DNA of 64,000 nucleotides. Source: Trichomonas vaginalis G3 (Eukaryota > Parabasalia > Trichomonadida > Trichomonadidae). Position 1 is the first letter of the stretch. Each line of letters begins with the position of its first letter. The DNA is taken from positions 8,276,082-8,340,081 of the forward strand of contig NC_067207.1 of assembly GCF_026262505.1 (NCBI RefSeq), written 5' to 3'. The notes beneath the pieces were generated by a model that worked only from the letters and a program-made list of their open reading frames with translations, did no database searches and was not told the DNA's origin. Made by a program: the position numbers and the translations under genes. Shown one piece after another: positions 46,623-56,738 of the stretch.

Positions 46623-46799
46623 TTATTTAATCTTAACTTCTTTGCAACCCAGCCTCCAATCTTTCCCTTTATTTGCATCTAATGTCTTCGAAACCCTTCC
46701 TCCACTCATTTTATTTACTGCGTCATAAGCTCCAAGTGCTTTTGCTCCAAATGCTAATGCTTTTGTTCCCATTGCGCCTAAAGCTGCCCAAGCTACCAT
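46623..46799 (-). CDS. Small Ala/Gly-rich protein, 58 aa
   Basis: ATG at 46,799: MVAWAALGAMGTKALAFGAK then a short polar tail ending VKIK. The Ala/Gly-rich hydrophobic start resembles membrane-active minor capsid peptides, an inference from composition. It abuts the next gene upstream (46,800), suggesting a tight gene cluster. Confidence 0.5.
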   Translation of the reverse strand: MVAWAALGAMGTKALAFGAKALGAYDAVNKMSGGRVSKTLDANKGKDWRLGCKEVKIK

Positions 46800-47024
46800 T
46801 TACACCATATTAAAATCATCTCTCTTCAATATTATCTCATAAAAGTTCTCGTTACTGGAGAAAGTCAATGAAACATAAGCGTTCTCACGGGCTTCGCCCT
46901 CACCGCTTTGCGGTCTATCTAACTTATTTCTTATATCATCTATACGCTTCAAAATGTCTGAACAATTGCTAACATCTTCTACAACAGTTATTTCATCATG
47001 AATGACCTTCAAGAACAAGCTCAT
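46800..47024 (-). CDS. Small protein carrying an in-frame GC hairpin, 74 aa
   Basis: ATG at 47,024 (MSLFLKVIHDEITVVED). Coiled-coil-like middle (ILKRIDDIRNKL), then PQSGEGEAREN, coded by a GC-rich double hairpin, then a beta-rich end (AYVSLTFSSNENFYEIIL). The frame is kept through the hairpin. Function unknown. Confidence 0.55.
   Translation of the reverse strand: MSLFLKVIHDEITVVEDVSNCSDILKRIDDIRNKLDRPQSGEGEARENAYVSLTFSSNENFYEIILKRDDFNMV
46888..46913. repeat. GC-rich double hairpin (inside ORF)
   Basis: GGGC-ttc-GCCC, spacer tca, CCGC-ttt-GCGG: two adjacent hairpins inside the ORF 46,800-47,024. Confidence 0.8.
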
Positions 47025-47029
47025 TTAAT

Positions 47030-47890
47030 ATGCTATTAAAATCATCTCAATAATGAGTCCATCCTTTCCATCTTTAGGTAGCACAACATCTTTCATTGAA
47101 GAAGGTTCGACAAGTCTTATGTTAAACTTACTGACAAAGTTTTTATACTATAATGCTTGGCGGCGAATACATATAGTTTGAAAGACATAATATAGATTCT
47201 TCAGCAAATTCACTTATACTGGATTTTATAACAATGTTCTCACGAGACCAAATACCACCAATTGACAATCTTGTAAGCAATCCTGCGAACCTTCTACTGT
47301 AAACGTCGATGTAACATTCCACGAAGGTCATCTATTGACATCTTGAGTCACTGAATTTAAAATTTTTCTTAAAGCAATCGTCATTATCTAACCAGCAATA
47401 GCTTTGAAGTTTTCATTCGAATATACATCTGCTTCATTAAATGTAAATCCTGACTTCTTTGCAGAGATGACTTAAAATCTATTGAGTTGTTTCAAAATTA
47501 TATGCTATGGTAACTTCTGAAGTAATGGATCCTTCCGCAGTAAGTTGTTCTCTCACTACCGTTTGAAGCTTTGTGTTAAAAACTTTTCATGTCATCTCCT
47601 GTCAGTCACATACACAGCAACAGGGAAACTATCTTGCTTCTTTGTTTCATCATTATATCTCAAAACATTAAAGTTCTTCAATAATATTTTCTTCCTGCTG
47701 GAATACTTCGAACCTGTCTGATTTCAATAGCTTTCTCACCTCCTACATACTCTACCCAGTGTCTTGGATATTCATAAGTATACTGACTTTCTTGAATTTT
47801 GGTTGTTTCATCATAACATGTTCATAGTATATCTTTATACTCTTGTCAGTTAGACTCGGTGCTATGTTCTGAATATTTCTGACTTGCATT
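47030..47890 (-). pseudogene. Unknown Polinton protein, broken (element C)
   Basis: A coding remnant on the minus strand, visible in pieces such as WVEYVGGEKAIEIRQVRSIP and ENIVIKSSISEFAEESILCL. The beta-rich character and end pattern resemble the proteins at 41,626-42,487 and 62,437-63,294. Broken; role unknown, possibly a minor virion protein. Confidence 0.4.
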
Positions 47891-47959
47891 TTTAATGGAG
47901 ATAAAATGAAGCAATTTAATACATGATGTAGATGAAGACATGAATGAAACTACAGAAAA

Positions 47960-48795
47960 CTAACTCTTCTCTTATTCTTCCTTTCAGCAAAGATTATGAA
48001 TTCTGTTCAAATGGTGTGTATTTCTATTGTGGAAAGATGGGTTCAGGTAAGACATTAACCTCATTCGTCATATACTCATAACAGAGCGTTTAGGAAACGA
48101 CTCTTACTATGACCAAATCATTATATCAGCAACTTCAGATTCAATGGACTCAACAGCGAAAACATTTATGTCAAAAGTTCAAGCCTCTGTCGTTAAAGTT
48201 CCAGACAGTGAACTCATTGAATTTCTTCAACGTTACATTCGACGTAAGAGGAAATATTATGCCATCGTAGAGTTCATACAGTCAGGAATGCAAAAGACTT
48301 CTGAGGAGATGGAAAGAATTATTGACAAACACCACTTACGTCAATACTCAGGAGTTTACGATATGAAACGACTTACAAACTACATTCTATCAAAACTTTC
48401 AAAATACCCCTTCAAAAAGTATCCTTCAAACACTCTGCTCGTTTTGACGACTTCGCCGGAAAAAGGTTTAGTGTCAAAACCAGACTCACCATTAGCTAAC
48501 ATCATAACTAAAGTCAGACATTACCATTTAACTGTAGCAATACTTATGCAAACATGGCTTTTCTGCTTTAAACATAAAACGTCTCATAACTGACTTCGTT
48601 ATCTTTCAAGGTTTCTCACGTTATGATATTGAACTCATTTGGAAACAGTCAGGTATAACATTACCTTTTGAAGAAATTTGGGAAGCATATAAGTCTCTCA
48701 TCTCTCCTCGTTCATACCTTGAGATTCATATCATGACTAATACCATTAAAGTCAAAAATATTCCATGGGAACGACCAACATTGTTTAAAGTTTAA
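47960..48795 (+). pseudogene. Packaging ATPase, FtsK/HerA family (element C)
   Basis: Walker A region FYCGKMGSGKT near 48,025-48,050, a long helical insert (open frame 48,144-48,593), and a Walker B-type hydrophobic strand near 48,435. The end has a beta segment like the B-element ATPase (EIHIMTNTIKVKNI). Only weakly similar to the B copy, consistent with a separate lineage. Broken. Confidence 0.65.
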
Positions 48796-48945
48796 CCTTC
48801 AATTGACTGATGGTAAACAAATTCCATGCATCTCTGTCGCCATTTCTGTTAATATTTTTGCTGTCATTCATATCATCCACTTCCCCATCCGTTAGCTTTT
48901 GAGGATATGCGTTAGAATAGCTTTCTTAAATGAAGCTTTTCACCT

Positions 48946-49182
48946 TTAGAGCATAAACTCTATAACTTCTGCATACTTTATGTTTGAACCTCCTGAGCCA
49001 TCATTGACATAAATTTTTATAGGCTTCCACCCTTTGTTCATATTCCTGCTTCTTCCCTTTGCTCTTTTGTTCAGTAGTTCTACATCTTTATACACAGCTC
49101 CTGTCTCAGTGAATTCAACAATATTTTCATTCGTTAGCTTTACATTCAAACCCTTGTCGAGTATATTGTTCATTTCATACAT
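48946..49182 (-). CDS. Small protein, 78 aa
   Basis: ATG at 49,182 (MYEMNNILDKGLNVKLTNEN). Beta-rich with a Gly-rich turn (YVNDGSGGSNIKYAE). It is divergent from the gene at 49,208, only 25 bp apart. The longer upstream frame is probably a shadow of that gene. Function unknown. Confidence 0.45.
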   Translation of the reverse strand: MYEMNNILDKGLNVKLTNENIVEFTETGAVYKDVELLNKRAKGRSRNMNKGWKPIKIYVNDGSGGSNIKYAEVIEFML

Positions 49183-49207
49183 ATAAAAGGTTTTTATTCT
49201 ATATGAA

Positions 49208-49798
49208 ATGAGAAGCAAATCCATCTTAGCTGGTGCCGTTAATGTTCCAATTGAACCAACATCAAATGTTGACTCACGAACGACAAACAATATTGTCATA
49301 AAGAACTATAGTTCAGAGTGTTTGAAAGAAAAAGAACCAGAGCTAATCCGTGAATTTAAACTCAGCTTCAAACGCTAACGCTACATCAGATGTTAAGTTA
49401 GAGTATCCACCACTGGACCAATTCTTTCAAGAGAAGCCAACGACAACCCTTACACAAATGTTCAAACAAATCCTTCAGATAACGTAGACCATTACCTTCT
49501 TCAGTTATACCAAACAATTTTACTCAAAGACGATAAGAAGCTTTTGACAAATCTTATAAGTAAGAACCAAATAATTCTAACAAAGGAGGACCTTGAAAAT
49601 GTTATCTCACGAATAACAGGGAAACAATGTGTCATTGACTATCTCGACCCTGAAATCGAATGCTGTGGTCAAACTCCACTATTCATGAAAATAGGTAACA
49701 TCCGCATCATTGAAACACCAGGAACTACAGGAGTTGAGTTTAAGTATAAATATTCGAACGAGTATACAAAACTATCTACTGACTATAAGTTTGTTTGA
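49208..49798 (+). pseudogene. Penton-neighbour protein (element C)
   Basis: Starts MRSKSILAGAVNVPIEPTSN; the C-terminal domain (49,544-49,798) has VIDYLDPEIECCGQTPLFM. Matches the penton-neighbour protein of element B (33,038-33,600) in the P-[DE]-I-x-CCG motif, following strands and gene position. Function unknown. Broken. Confidence 0.55.
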
Positions 49799-49829
49799 AA
49801 TATGTTTTAGTAAATTAAAGCAGTCAGGA

Positions 49830-49860
49830 GGCTCTTGAGCCCATCTTGGCGCTTTGCGCC
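49830..49860. repeat. GC-rich double hairpin (intergenic)
   Basis: GGCTC-tt-GAGCC, short spacer, GGCGC-ttt-GCGCC. It lies just past the stop of the penton-neighbour gene. Confidence 0.8.
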
Positions 49861-50087
49861 GTCAGTCAAAAAAATTTCAAGTTAGCAATTTGTAATATCT
49901 ATCCAAAACTTCTTCAACAGTATCGAACTCATCTTCATAATGCAAACCTAATCTTATTGACTTGGTGCAGTTTTCACTAACACAATATTTTTCTGTTCTC
50001 TTGACTGACATAACTAACTCATTTGTTTCATCAAACAGCAACAACCAAAGTTCATGACCTAATACATAACATTCATACTTTATATTT

Positions 50088-50843
50088 TTAGCTCTGAGTT
50101 CTCTGTAAGCTGTTGCATTTAATATTTTCTAAAAAGTCAACTTCAACAGTCATTCGCACTGGTGCCTTCAGTTCTACAGGCTCTCCTTGAAAGTCAACAA
50201 GTCTGAATTGCATGTCTTTCAAATTATGAGGACTAATGCGAACCCATTTACCTAAATGAGTTGCTATGACAGGAACGTTTGGAATGAACATTGAATTGAC
50301 TGCATAACAGAAAGACTTATATTCTACTGAACCTTTACTATTAACTCCTGAAATACCTGTGACATTAGCTATTTTTGACTCAATGTACAAACAATTACCA
50401 TAACATACGTATGGAACAGATTTCATCTCAATCGTTTTGTCAACACTTTTCAAAGGAAATGTCATATGGTATGCACCCAAAAGAAGTTGTACTCTATGAC
50501 TCATTCTTGGTATCTTAAACTCTTTCTCGCTGCTGAACTTCAATGTTCCCTCAGAAGAGAGTTCGACATCTATGTTGTCAATAGTTTCTTCATTTATGAG
50601 AGTATCTATGACTCCAGCAATTTTATCTATTCTATACCCAGCTCTATTAGGAAATGTTATAACACTTCTTTTGTCATCTATTTCAATCTCTATGAAATCT
50701 GTTTCATCTGTTATGACAAAAGTTGCGATAGTATTGAAGTCAACAACTCTGAAAGCAAGCGCTTCATTCTGAAGACCTAAGTTTGTTTGTAGCTTTACTG
50801 TCCCGTATTCGTTTGGGTCTGTACTTTGCAAATAGAACAACAT
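50088..50843 (-). CDS. Penton-like minor capsid protein (element C), 251 aa
   Basis: Open from ATG 50,843 (MLFYLQSTDPNEYGTVKLQT). Beta-rich throughout. The final domain has HLGKWVRISPHNLKDMQFRL then VDFQGEPVELKAPVRMTVEV, the LxDxxGxPVxL ending of penton-type single-jelly-roll proteins of Polintons and adintoviruses. It would build the capsid vertex, where fibres attach; the fibre cassette is directly adjacent and divergent (from 50,861). That neighbourhood strongly supports the call. Confidence 0.7.
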   Translation of the reverse strand: MLFYLQSTDPNEYGTVKLQTNLGLQNEALAFRVVDFNTIATFVITDETDFIEIEIDDKRSVITFPNRAGYRIDKIAGVIDTLINEETIDNIDVELSSEGTLKFSSEKEFKIPRMSHRVQLLLGAYHMTFPLKSVDKTIEMKSVPYVCYGNCLYIESKIANVTGISGVNSKGSVEYKSFCYAVNSMFIPNVPVIATHLGKWVRISPHNLKDMQFRLVDFQGEPVELKAPVRMTVEVDFLENIKCNSLQRTQS

Positions 50844-50860
50844 TTTATTCTCATTAAAAT

Positions 50861-51055
50861 ATGACTATTGCTGCATATGCGTATGAAACAAATGAAGCAA
50901 GAAGAGCACATGAACTAGTAAACGAAAACTCAACTTTAACCATTGAAGGCAATGATTTAGTCATTGACGATGGAAAAACAAAAAAGTCATTGATTTCGAT
51001 ACTTTTAACACTTATGACCATTCATTACAACAAGCAAGGTTCCCATCATAAATGA
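50861..51055 (+). CDS. Fibre-base-like small protein, 64 aa (element C)
   Basis: ATG at 50,861, 17 bp from the divergent penton-like gene: MTIAAYAYETNEARRAHELV, then a beta turn (TLTIEGNDLVIDDGK) and a helix. It stands directly upstream of the collagen-like protein and may be the capsid-anchoring part of the fibre. This is inferred from position only. Confidence 0.45.
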   Translation: MTIAAYAYETNEARRAHELVNENSTLTIEGNDLVIDDGKTKKSLISILLTLMTIHYNKQGSHHK

Positions 51056-51061
51056 TGAACG

Positions 51062-51868
51062 GTGCAATATATAAATTCTACAGTAGATGCCTCAATAGTG
51101 AAAGTATTAAATGTTCTCATTGAATTGTTAAAGAGCTTTCGATTTGACGACAACATTAAATGCCTAAAGAATTTAGTCATGAATGAGAAACAAATTCTCG
51201 GCGTTGCTGGTAGCAGTAATGATGTACACCTTATGACATTAGAATATTATAACGAACATAAAGATGAACTGAAAGGAGAGAAGGGTGACACCGGACCTCA
51301 AGGACCACAAGGAATACAAGGAATACAAGGAATACAAGGACCTCAAGGCGAAAACGGTTTGGATGGTGAAGATGGAAAGGATGGAAAAACTGCTAAATCA
51401 TGGATATGGAACCTTATAAATACTGGTTTAACAGCTGCTTCATATGGAGTTCTTCAATACCAAATCGGAAAGATATGGGCAGTACTTGGTGAAGAAGTTT
51501 TAGATGACGTTAAAAATGCTTTGAACTTCATTTCAAATGGTTCGGATACTATTAAAACTTTATCTGGTTGGATGCAAGAAACAAGGAGTCAAATAGATAC
51601 TGTAAGACGTATAGCAAACAATGCACGTACGGGATTGGATACTTTACGAGAAGCACAAAATACACTAAAGGAAGCAAATGATATTCTTGGCTCAGTATCA
51701 GACATGCATGAAGATTGGCTTAAAGGTATTGACAAATCTTTAAAAAATCACAGTCAGTCTATTGCTGACTACAAGAAAAGTATAGATTTTTTACATAGTG
51801 CTATGGACGTACATGATGGAAGCATAAGGAACTTACTTAATGCTAACAATAACTTACCAAACTATTAA
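51062..51868 (+). CDS. Collagen-like fibre stalk protein (element C)
   Basis: An open frame of 268 codons whose frame begins without an ATG, so the exact start is unclear. Residues 72-110 are thirteen G-X-Y triplets (GEKGDTGPQGPQGIQGIQ...), a collagen-like triple helix. A hydrophobic Gly/Ala stretch follows, and then long heptad-type helices (IDTVRRIANNARTGLDTLRE...). Triple helix plus coiled coil implies a trimeric stalk. It sits between the penton-like gene and the phage-type fibre gene, so it is probably part of a vertex fibre. Confidence 0.75.
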   Translation: MQYINSTVDASIVKVLNVLIELLKSFRFDDNIKCLKNLVMNEKQILGVAGSSNDVHLMTLEYYNEHKDELKGEKGDTGPQGPQGIQGIQGIQGPQGENGLDGEDGKDGKTAKSWIWNLINTGLTAASYGVLQYQIGKIWAVLGEEVLDDVKNALNFISNGSDTIKTLSGWMQETRSQIDTVRRIANNARTGLDTLREAQNTLKEANDILGSVSDMHEDWLKGIDKSLKNHSQSIADYKKSIDFLHSAMDVHDGSIRNLLNANNNLPNY

Positions 51869-51879
51869 AGCATTTATAA

Positions 51880-52390
51880 AGTCCTTTGTAAAACCTGGTG
51901 CTCTAACATTTAGGTCTTTGAGAGCAAGAGCATTGAAGTCAAGAATGCAGAAACTCCAACAGAACCTACAGAAGGAACTGAAACAACAGAAACTCCAGAA
52001 GAACCACCAAAACCAACAGCTAATGAAATATTGTTCGAATATTTTCCAAGGTACTCTGTTCTCATTGCATACATTCAAGAAATACTTAAGAAAGCAGATT
52101 TGACTTTAGGAGATGATGAAAGTTCTGTATATCTTTCGTTCCAGTTTCAAATAGCAGAACTTTTGAGACAGATATGCTTAATGTATGACAACATCTCTGA
52201 TTTCACAAGATATGATGACGACCATGACCCCGAACACGGTGAAGAAGAAGTTTTACAAACATCCATTAAGACAGGAAAGGTTTTAACTCAAAGTCTCATT
52301 ATTGACACCAAAGATGGCGAAGTGGACGTTCTTCAAGAGCTGAAGAAAAATACTTCTTCGGGAGGTGGTGTAGGCATGAACTTGAAATAA
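51880..52390 (+). pseudogene. Fibre-cassette protein, acidic C terminus (element C)
   Basis: Low-complexity Glu/Gln/Lys/Pro start, then an alpha-helical domain (YFPRYSVLIAYIQEILKKAD), an acidic stretch (YDDDHDPEHGEEEVLQT) and a Gly-rich end (TSSGGGVGMN). Lies between stalk and tip genes. No family recognised. Broken. Confidence 0.45.
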
Positions 52391-53981
52391 ATGAGATAGA
52401 AGAGAAATTAGCCGAAAAAGCAGATAAAAACCATGTTCATTATATAAGTTCAGACGAACAGATTATAACGGACTACCATGGATATTTAACACAGGATGAA
52501 CAAATAAGCACTGAAGATGTTAATGAAAGAAGATATAAATTCATTCGTGCTAAAGGTTATGACATACACTGTACTGTACAGTATGACACAGGTAAAGCAC
52601 CAGAAGCATTTGGTTATAACAATGAAATTTATGCTTCATACTTCTTTGTTAACGGTGTATTAGTTGAACCAAGATTTACATTGAGAGTTAAGGCAAAAAT
52701 AACTTTTGAAGATGCTATTAAAAGTAAAGCTGACAAAGATGAACTTGACGCAACGAACAAAGTTTTGAAATCTCATAAACACAATATCTCCGATATAAAT
52801 GAACTTCAAGCTACATTAAATAGTAAAGCTGACAAAAACCATACACACGAATTCTTCACTACTGTTAGAGCAGACGACATAATATTGAACTATACCCTTG
52901 GTTCAAGTGCACCATTAGAAAATCCAAGTACAAGCGTAAAAGATACACTAAACTCCTTAAATAGTAAATGTATGAACATTGAAGGTCATGTCAGAAACTT
53001 TGAAACATATAAACTACCAGCAATGTTAGATAAAAAGCAGATAAAGAACATACACATAACTCCTTCTCAACTGTTGCTATAGAAAGTATTGAAGGAACGG
53101 TTGAAGGAACTGGTGGGGAGGGCGGAGCCCCGCCGCACGCGGCTGCTTTATATTATAAACCTCCTAACTTTCCACAAGGTTTAACATCGAATGAAAACAT
53201 AACAACGAAGAAAGAAATTAGCTGTAAAAATGTTTATGTCATGGATGATGAAAATAATGTTAAATTCACTGCTCAAGATTTATATGATAATAAAGCTGAC
53301 AAGAACCATACACATAAATCCTTCACTACTGTTAGAGCAGACGATATAATATTGAACTATACCCTTGGTTCAAGTGCACCTTTAGAGAATCCAAGTACAA
53401 GCGTAAAAGATACACTAAACTCCTTAAATAACAGTTGCAGGAACATTGAAGATCATGCCAGAAACTTTGAAGCATATGAACTACCAACAATGTTAGATAA
53501 GAAAGCAGACAAAACAGAGCTTCAAACATTAAAGACAGAAATACTTCAAACATTATATCCTATAGGCTCTATTTATACGTCAATGAATTCAACAAATCCC
53601 GCAAGTGTTTTAGGTTTTGGTACGTGGAAGCAGATTGTAGATAAATTCTTATACTGTGCTAGATATTCAAAGCAAACAGGAGGTTCGAAGAAAATTAAAG
53701 AAGCAAACCTTCCACCGCACACTCATACAGGAACTACAAACACAACAGGTAATCATTCACATTCAATAACAAAAAGAGGTTATACAAATCTTGCAGCAGG
53801 TTCGGATAGACAGGGAATGAATAGATATGATATTTCAAGTGACCCAGTAGATTCAAGCGCAGGTATTTTCTGTGGAACCACAGGAAATCATTCACACACT
53901 TTCACAACAAATCCAACAGGTTCGGGTGAAGATTATATGCCACCATTTATGACTATATTCGCATGGTTCAGAGCTGCTTAA
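52391..53981 (+). pseudogene. Phage-type tail-fibre and collar-tip protein (element C)
   Basis: Contains the phage tail-fibre repeat signature KSHKHNISDINELQATLNSK followed by ADKNHTH, and KADKNHTH again. A shaft module (FTTVRADDIILNYTLGSSAP) occurs twice. The end is a tail-collar-like tip: YPIGSIYTSMNSTNPASVLG, FGTWKQIVDKFLY, several HTH/HSH pairs, and YMPPFMTIFAWFRA. In phages such domains form trimeric receptor-binding fibres, and in T4 gp12 HxH pairs bind metal. The role here, attachment to a cell surface, is inferred. A GC double hairpin lies inside. Broken. Confidence 0.75.
53120..53143. repeat. GC-rich double hairpin (within fibre region)
   Basis: GGGC-gga-GCCC immediately followed by GCCGC-ac-GCGGC. 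Confidence 0.85.
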
Positions 53982-54000
53982 AATCTTTAACTTTACATAA

Positions 54001-55080
54001 ATGAGCTTGAAAGAAGTATTCGAACAAAATCCATGGAGGTCATTTAAGAACTTCAATGAAGCAGCAAAAAGTTGGGGATTTACTAACAGAGCTGAAGTGA
54101 AAAAGTTCTTTGACAAAAATGTTGTACATCAAACAAAAATAAACCCTTACGACTACTTTTTACCAATTTACTCCAACACTCCTGACGCATACCAATTTGA
54201 CACTCTCATTCAAAGCAGAAAAGGAGGACATAAACCATTCCTCATCTTCATTAATGTTAACACTCGCAAAGCATATGCATATCCAATGAAAAATAAAGGA
54301 ACTCGTGAAGTGTTAAGAGTTTTACAAAAGTTTGTAGCAGAACATAACCAAGTACTTTAACATCAGACCAGGATTCAGCATACCTCAGCAATGAAATCAC
54401 AGATTTTCTCATTAAGCATAACATAACTCACTACACTACTGAAGACCATAACCATAACATACTCGGTATCATAAACCGCTTCATAAGGACCTCAGAGATT
54501 TAAATCAAGAGCGAGACTTTACTGAAGAAACAATGAAACATTTTCTCGAAGTATATAATTCCTCAACACATTCTACAACAGGATATACACCAAATTCAAT
54601 GACACACAACAAGAAGAAAAGTATATACAAAAGAAACGAAGCCAAACACAAAATATCAGAAATTCAACACAATTTACACTCATTCCTGGTACAAAAGTTC
54701 GTGTAGTTCTTGACGACAAACCGTTGACAAAGAAACGTTTAAGGTTAAGTCGAAATTATTATATAGTAGATTCAACGCAAGGTAATGGATATCTTAAAAA
54801 GCTGCTGACGACTCCATAGCATTTTACCCTCGTCATAAATTAGTCGAAAGTAGTAATGGCAAACTTGCTAAAACCATTGACGAAGCAAAGCGAGGTGGTT
54901 ATTGAAATACTTGGCTAACATAAACGATGACACTTTATAAAGTAAGATATGAAGGAGGCGTTGAAGATGTTATACCATCTAAGAACTTGAGAGAGTCGAA
55001 GCCAACACATCTGGGACCATTAGAGCGGGAGTACTGGAAAGATAAAAATATGCCAGAAAGAATAAGAAAGTTCTTCTAAA
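54001..55080 (+). pseudogene. Polinton integrase (retroviral-type, c-integrase)
   Basis: Starts MSLKEVFEQNPWRSFKNFNE. The core shows YQFDTLIQ then a beta hairpin (FLIFINVNTRKAYAYPM), and TSDQDSAYLS in the next segment, matching the first two catalytic aspartate regions of RVE-type integrases. After the core, YKVRYEGGVEDVIPSKNLRE looks like a chromo/SH3-type C-terminal domain, usual for Polinton integrases. Broken. Confidence 0.75.
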
Positions 55081-55256
55081 CTTTTTCGTTGGATGTAAAT
55101 CAGACATGAACGAGAACAGTCATGATATCATTAATGGTACCATTTATTTTAACATAAATGAACAAAAATAATGAATTTTCATGTATTTCTTAATGATAGA
55201 AAAATAACGTTAGTTTTATTTTTTTCTAACTTTTTATCTTGTAGGTAAGAACAGAA

Positions 55257-55922
55257 ATGTCAGTCGAAGCAAAAACATTCACTAACAAATCTAATGGCGA
55301 AACATTCACAAAAGGCACTTATAACGGTATTGAAGTCTTACGTAGAGACAAGGATGGTTACATTAATGCAACAAAGATGGCAAGAGAAGCAGGAAAGTTA
55401 AACCATTTAAACAGATTTCTCAATAGTGCTAAAATGCAGGAAATTCTTGAGTTTTGGTTGAAAGAATACGGTCGAGCCAAAAGTGGCTCGACCTCAAAAA
55501 CAAGCATTTTATGAGCTTACTAAGGGTGTTATAAATGAATTCAAAGGTATTTACATACATCCTGACTTCGTTCATTTTGTTGCTGAATGTGCTCTGTAAA
55601 GTATGCATTTTATGTCAAAGATATTATGGACTCCATAGACAAGAAAGTTCATGAGAAGTTAGATGAAGAAGAACTCGAAGATACAGTAGAGAATGCTAAA
55701 CCTTTGTTCGAACAAGAAGTTAGAAAAATGCATGAAAAACAATTAGAACATGAACGTGAGATATGTTATGATCATAGAGATTCTCCATACGAACTAGACC
55801 AATGGGAACAAGAAGATTTAAAGAGAGAATTTAGAGAATATGAACTCGCTAAGATAGCATTAGAAACTGCAGAAAAGAAGTTAAAAGTTTGGGGTCGTTT
55901 TGTAAAAAAATATTGTGAGTAA
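55257..55922 (+). pseudogene. KilA-N domain DNA-binding protein (element C)
   Basis: ATG 55,257 follows the conserved KilA leader. The N-terminal domain has RRDKDGYINATKMAREAGK, the classic KilA-N core, then LNRFLNSAKMQEILEF. The following segment (YIHPDFVHFVAE, VKYAFYVKDIMDS) is the usual KilA-N end. A Lys/Glu coiled coil closes the region at 55,922. KilA-N proteins of large DNA viruses bind DNA. A palindrome lies at 55,470-55,493. Broken. Confidence 0.75.
55470..55493. repeat. Perfect 9-bp-arm palindrome inside KilA-N gene
   Basis: GGTCGAGCC, six-base loop, GGCTCGACC, within the KilA-N coding region. GC-rich in contrast to its surroundings and possibly related to the double hairpins. Confidence 0.8.
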
Positions 55923-55950
55923 ATGAACCATTTATTTTTGCATCATGACA

Positions 55951-56610
55951 CGAAGTGAAGATTCGCACTTCGTCAAAAAAGTGAAGGTTCCCGACGGTTT
56001 CAAACCGCCATACTTTACATGAAGATAGTTTACAATGTCAACTAAATATCATGTACGATAGAAACGGTTATGTAAAGTTTACATTTTGTAAAGTTTTGTC
56101 CTGATTCAAGACAAGTCTTGTATTTTTTCAGAACAAGTCTTGTATTTTTTCAAGACAAATCTTATCCTGATTCAGAACAAGACTTGCACTTTTTAGTCAG
56201 TTTTTCTTGTAAAGTTCTCAAATTTGAGAACAATTGTCCTGATTCAAGACAAGTCTTGTATTTTTTCAAGACAAATCTTGTCCTGATTCAAGACAAGTCT
56301 TGTATTTTTTCAAGACAAATCTTGTCCTGATTCAAGACAAGTCTTGTATTTTTTCAGGAAATCCTATCGTCCAACTTTACAAATGTCACTTTTTGACGAA
56401 GTGAAGATTCGCACTTCGTCAAAAAAGTGAAGGTTCCCGACGGTTTCAAACCGCCATACTTTACATGAAGATAGTTTACAATGTCAACTAAATATCATGT
56501 ACGATAGAAACGGTTATGTAAAGTTTACATTTTGTAAAGTTTTGTCCTGATTCAAGACAAGTCTTGTATTTTTTCAGAACAAGTCTTGTATTTTTCAAGA
56601 CAAATCTTAT
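55951..56610. repeat. Duplicated 215-bp block plus CAAGACAA-type repeat array
   Basis: About 215 bp at 55,951-56,165 recurs almost unchanged at 56,395-56,608. Each copy has a hairpin CGAAGTG-aagattcg-CACTTCG, a CGGTTT/AAACCG hairpin and the start of a repeat array. Between them, 42-44-bp units (GTCCTGATTCAAGACAAGTC...) repeat at about 56,238, 56,280 and 56,324. Noncoding; short ORFs through it are repeat artefacts. A possible origin or regulatory region. Confidence 0.9.
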
Positions 56611-56679
56611 GACCTTCATTTGTTCGTGACTTCTTTTCACATATGTAACCATGAATTTTTAACATTTCTTTAACACAGA

Positions 56680-56738
56680 AAAATAAAGTTAGTTTTATTT
56701 TTATTTATTTTTTTATTTTGTATGTAAGAACAGAAATG
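56680..56738 (+). promoter_or_regulatory. Conserved upstream block of KilA-type gene (element C)
   Basis: AAAATAAAGTTAGTTTTA, a T-rich run, TTTTGTATGTAAGAACAGAA, then ATG at 56,736. It shares nearly all bases with the blocks before the genes at 38,403 and 40,559 in element B. Confidence 0.75.

Noticed and set aside
52391-53981. Bacterial or phage contamination
   Set aside because: The fibre genes share base composition, leaders and continuous linkage with penton, integrase and polymerase genes of a Polinton.
54001-55080. Integrase as part of an LTR retrotransposon
   Set aside because: No reverse transcriptase, gag or LTRs nearby; the neighbours are Polinton genes.
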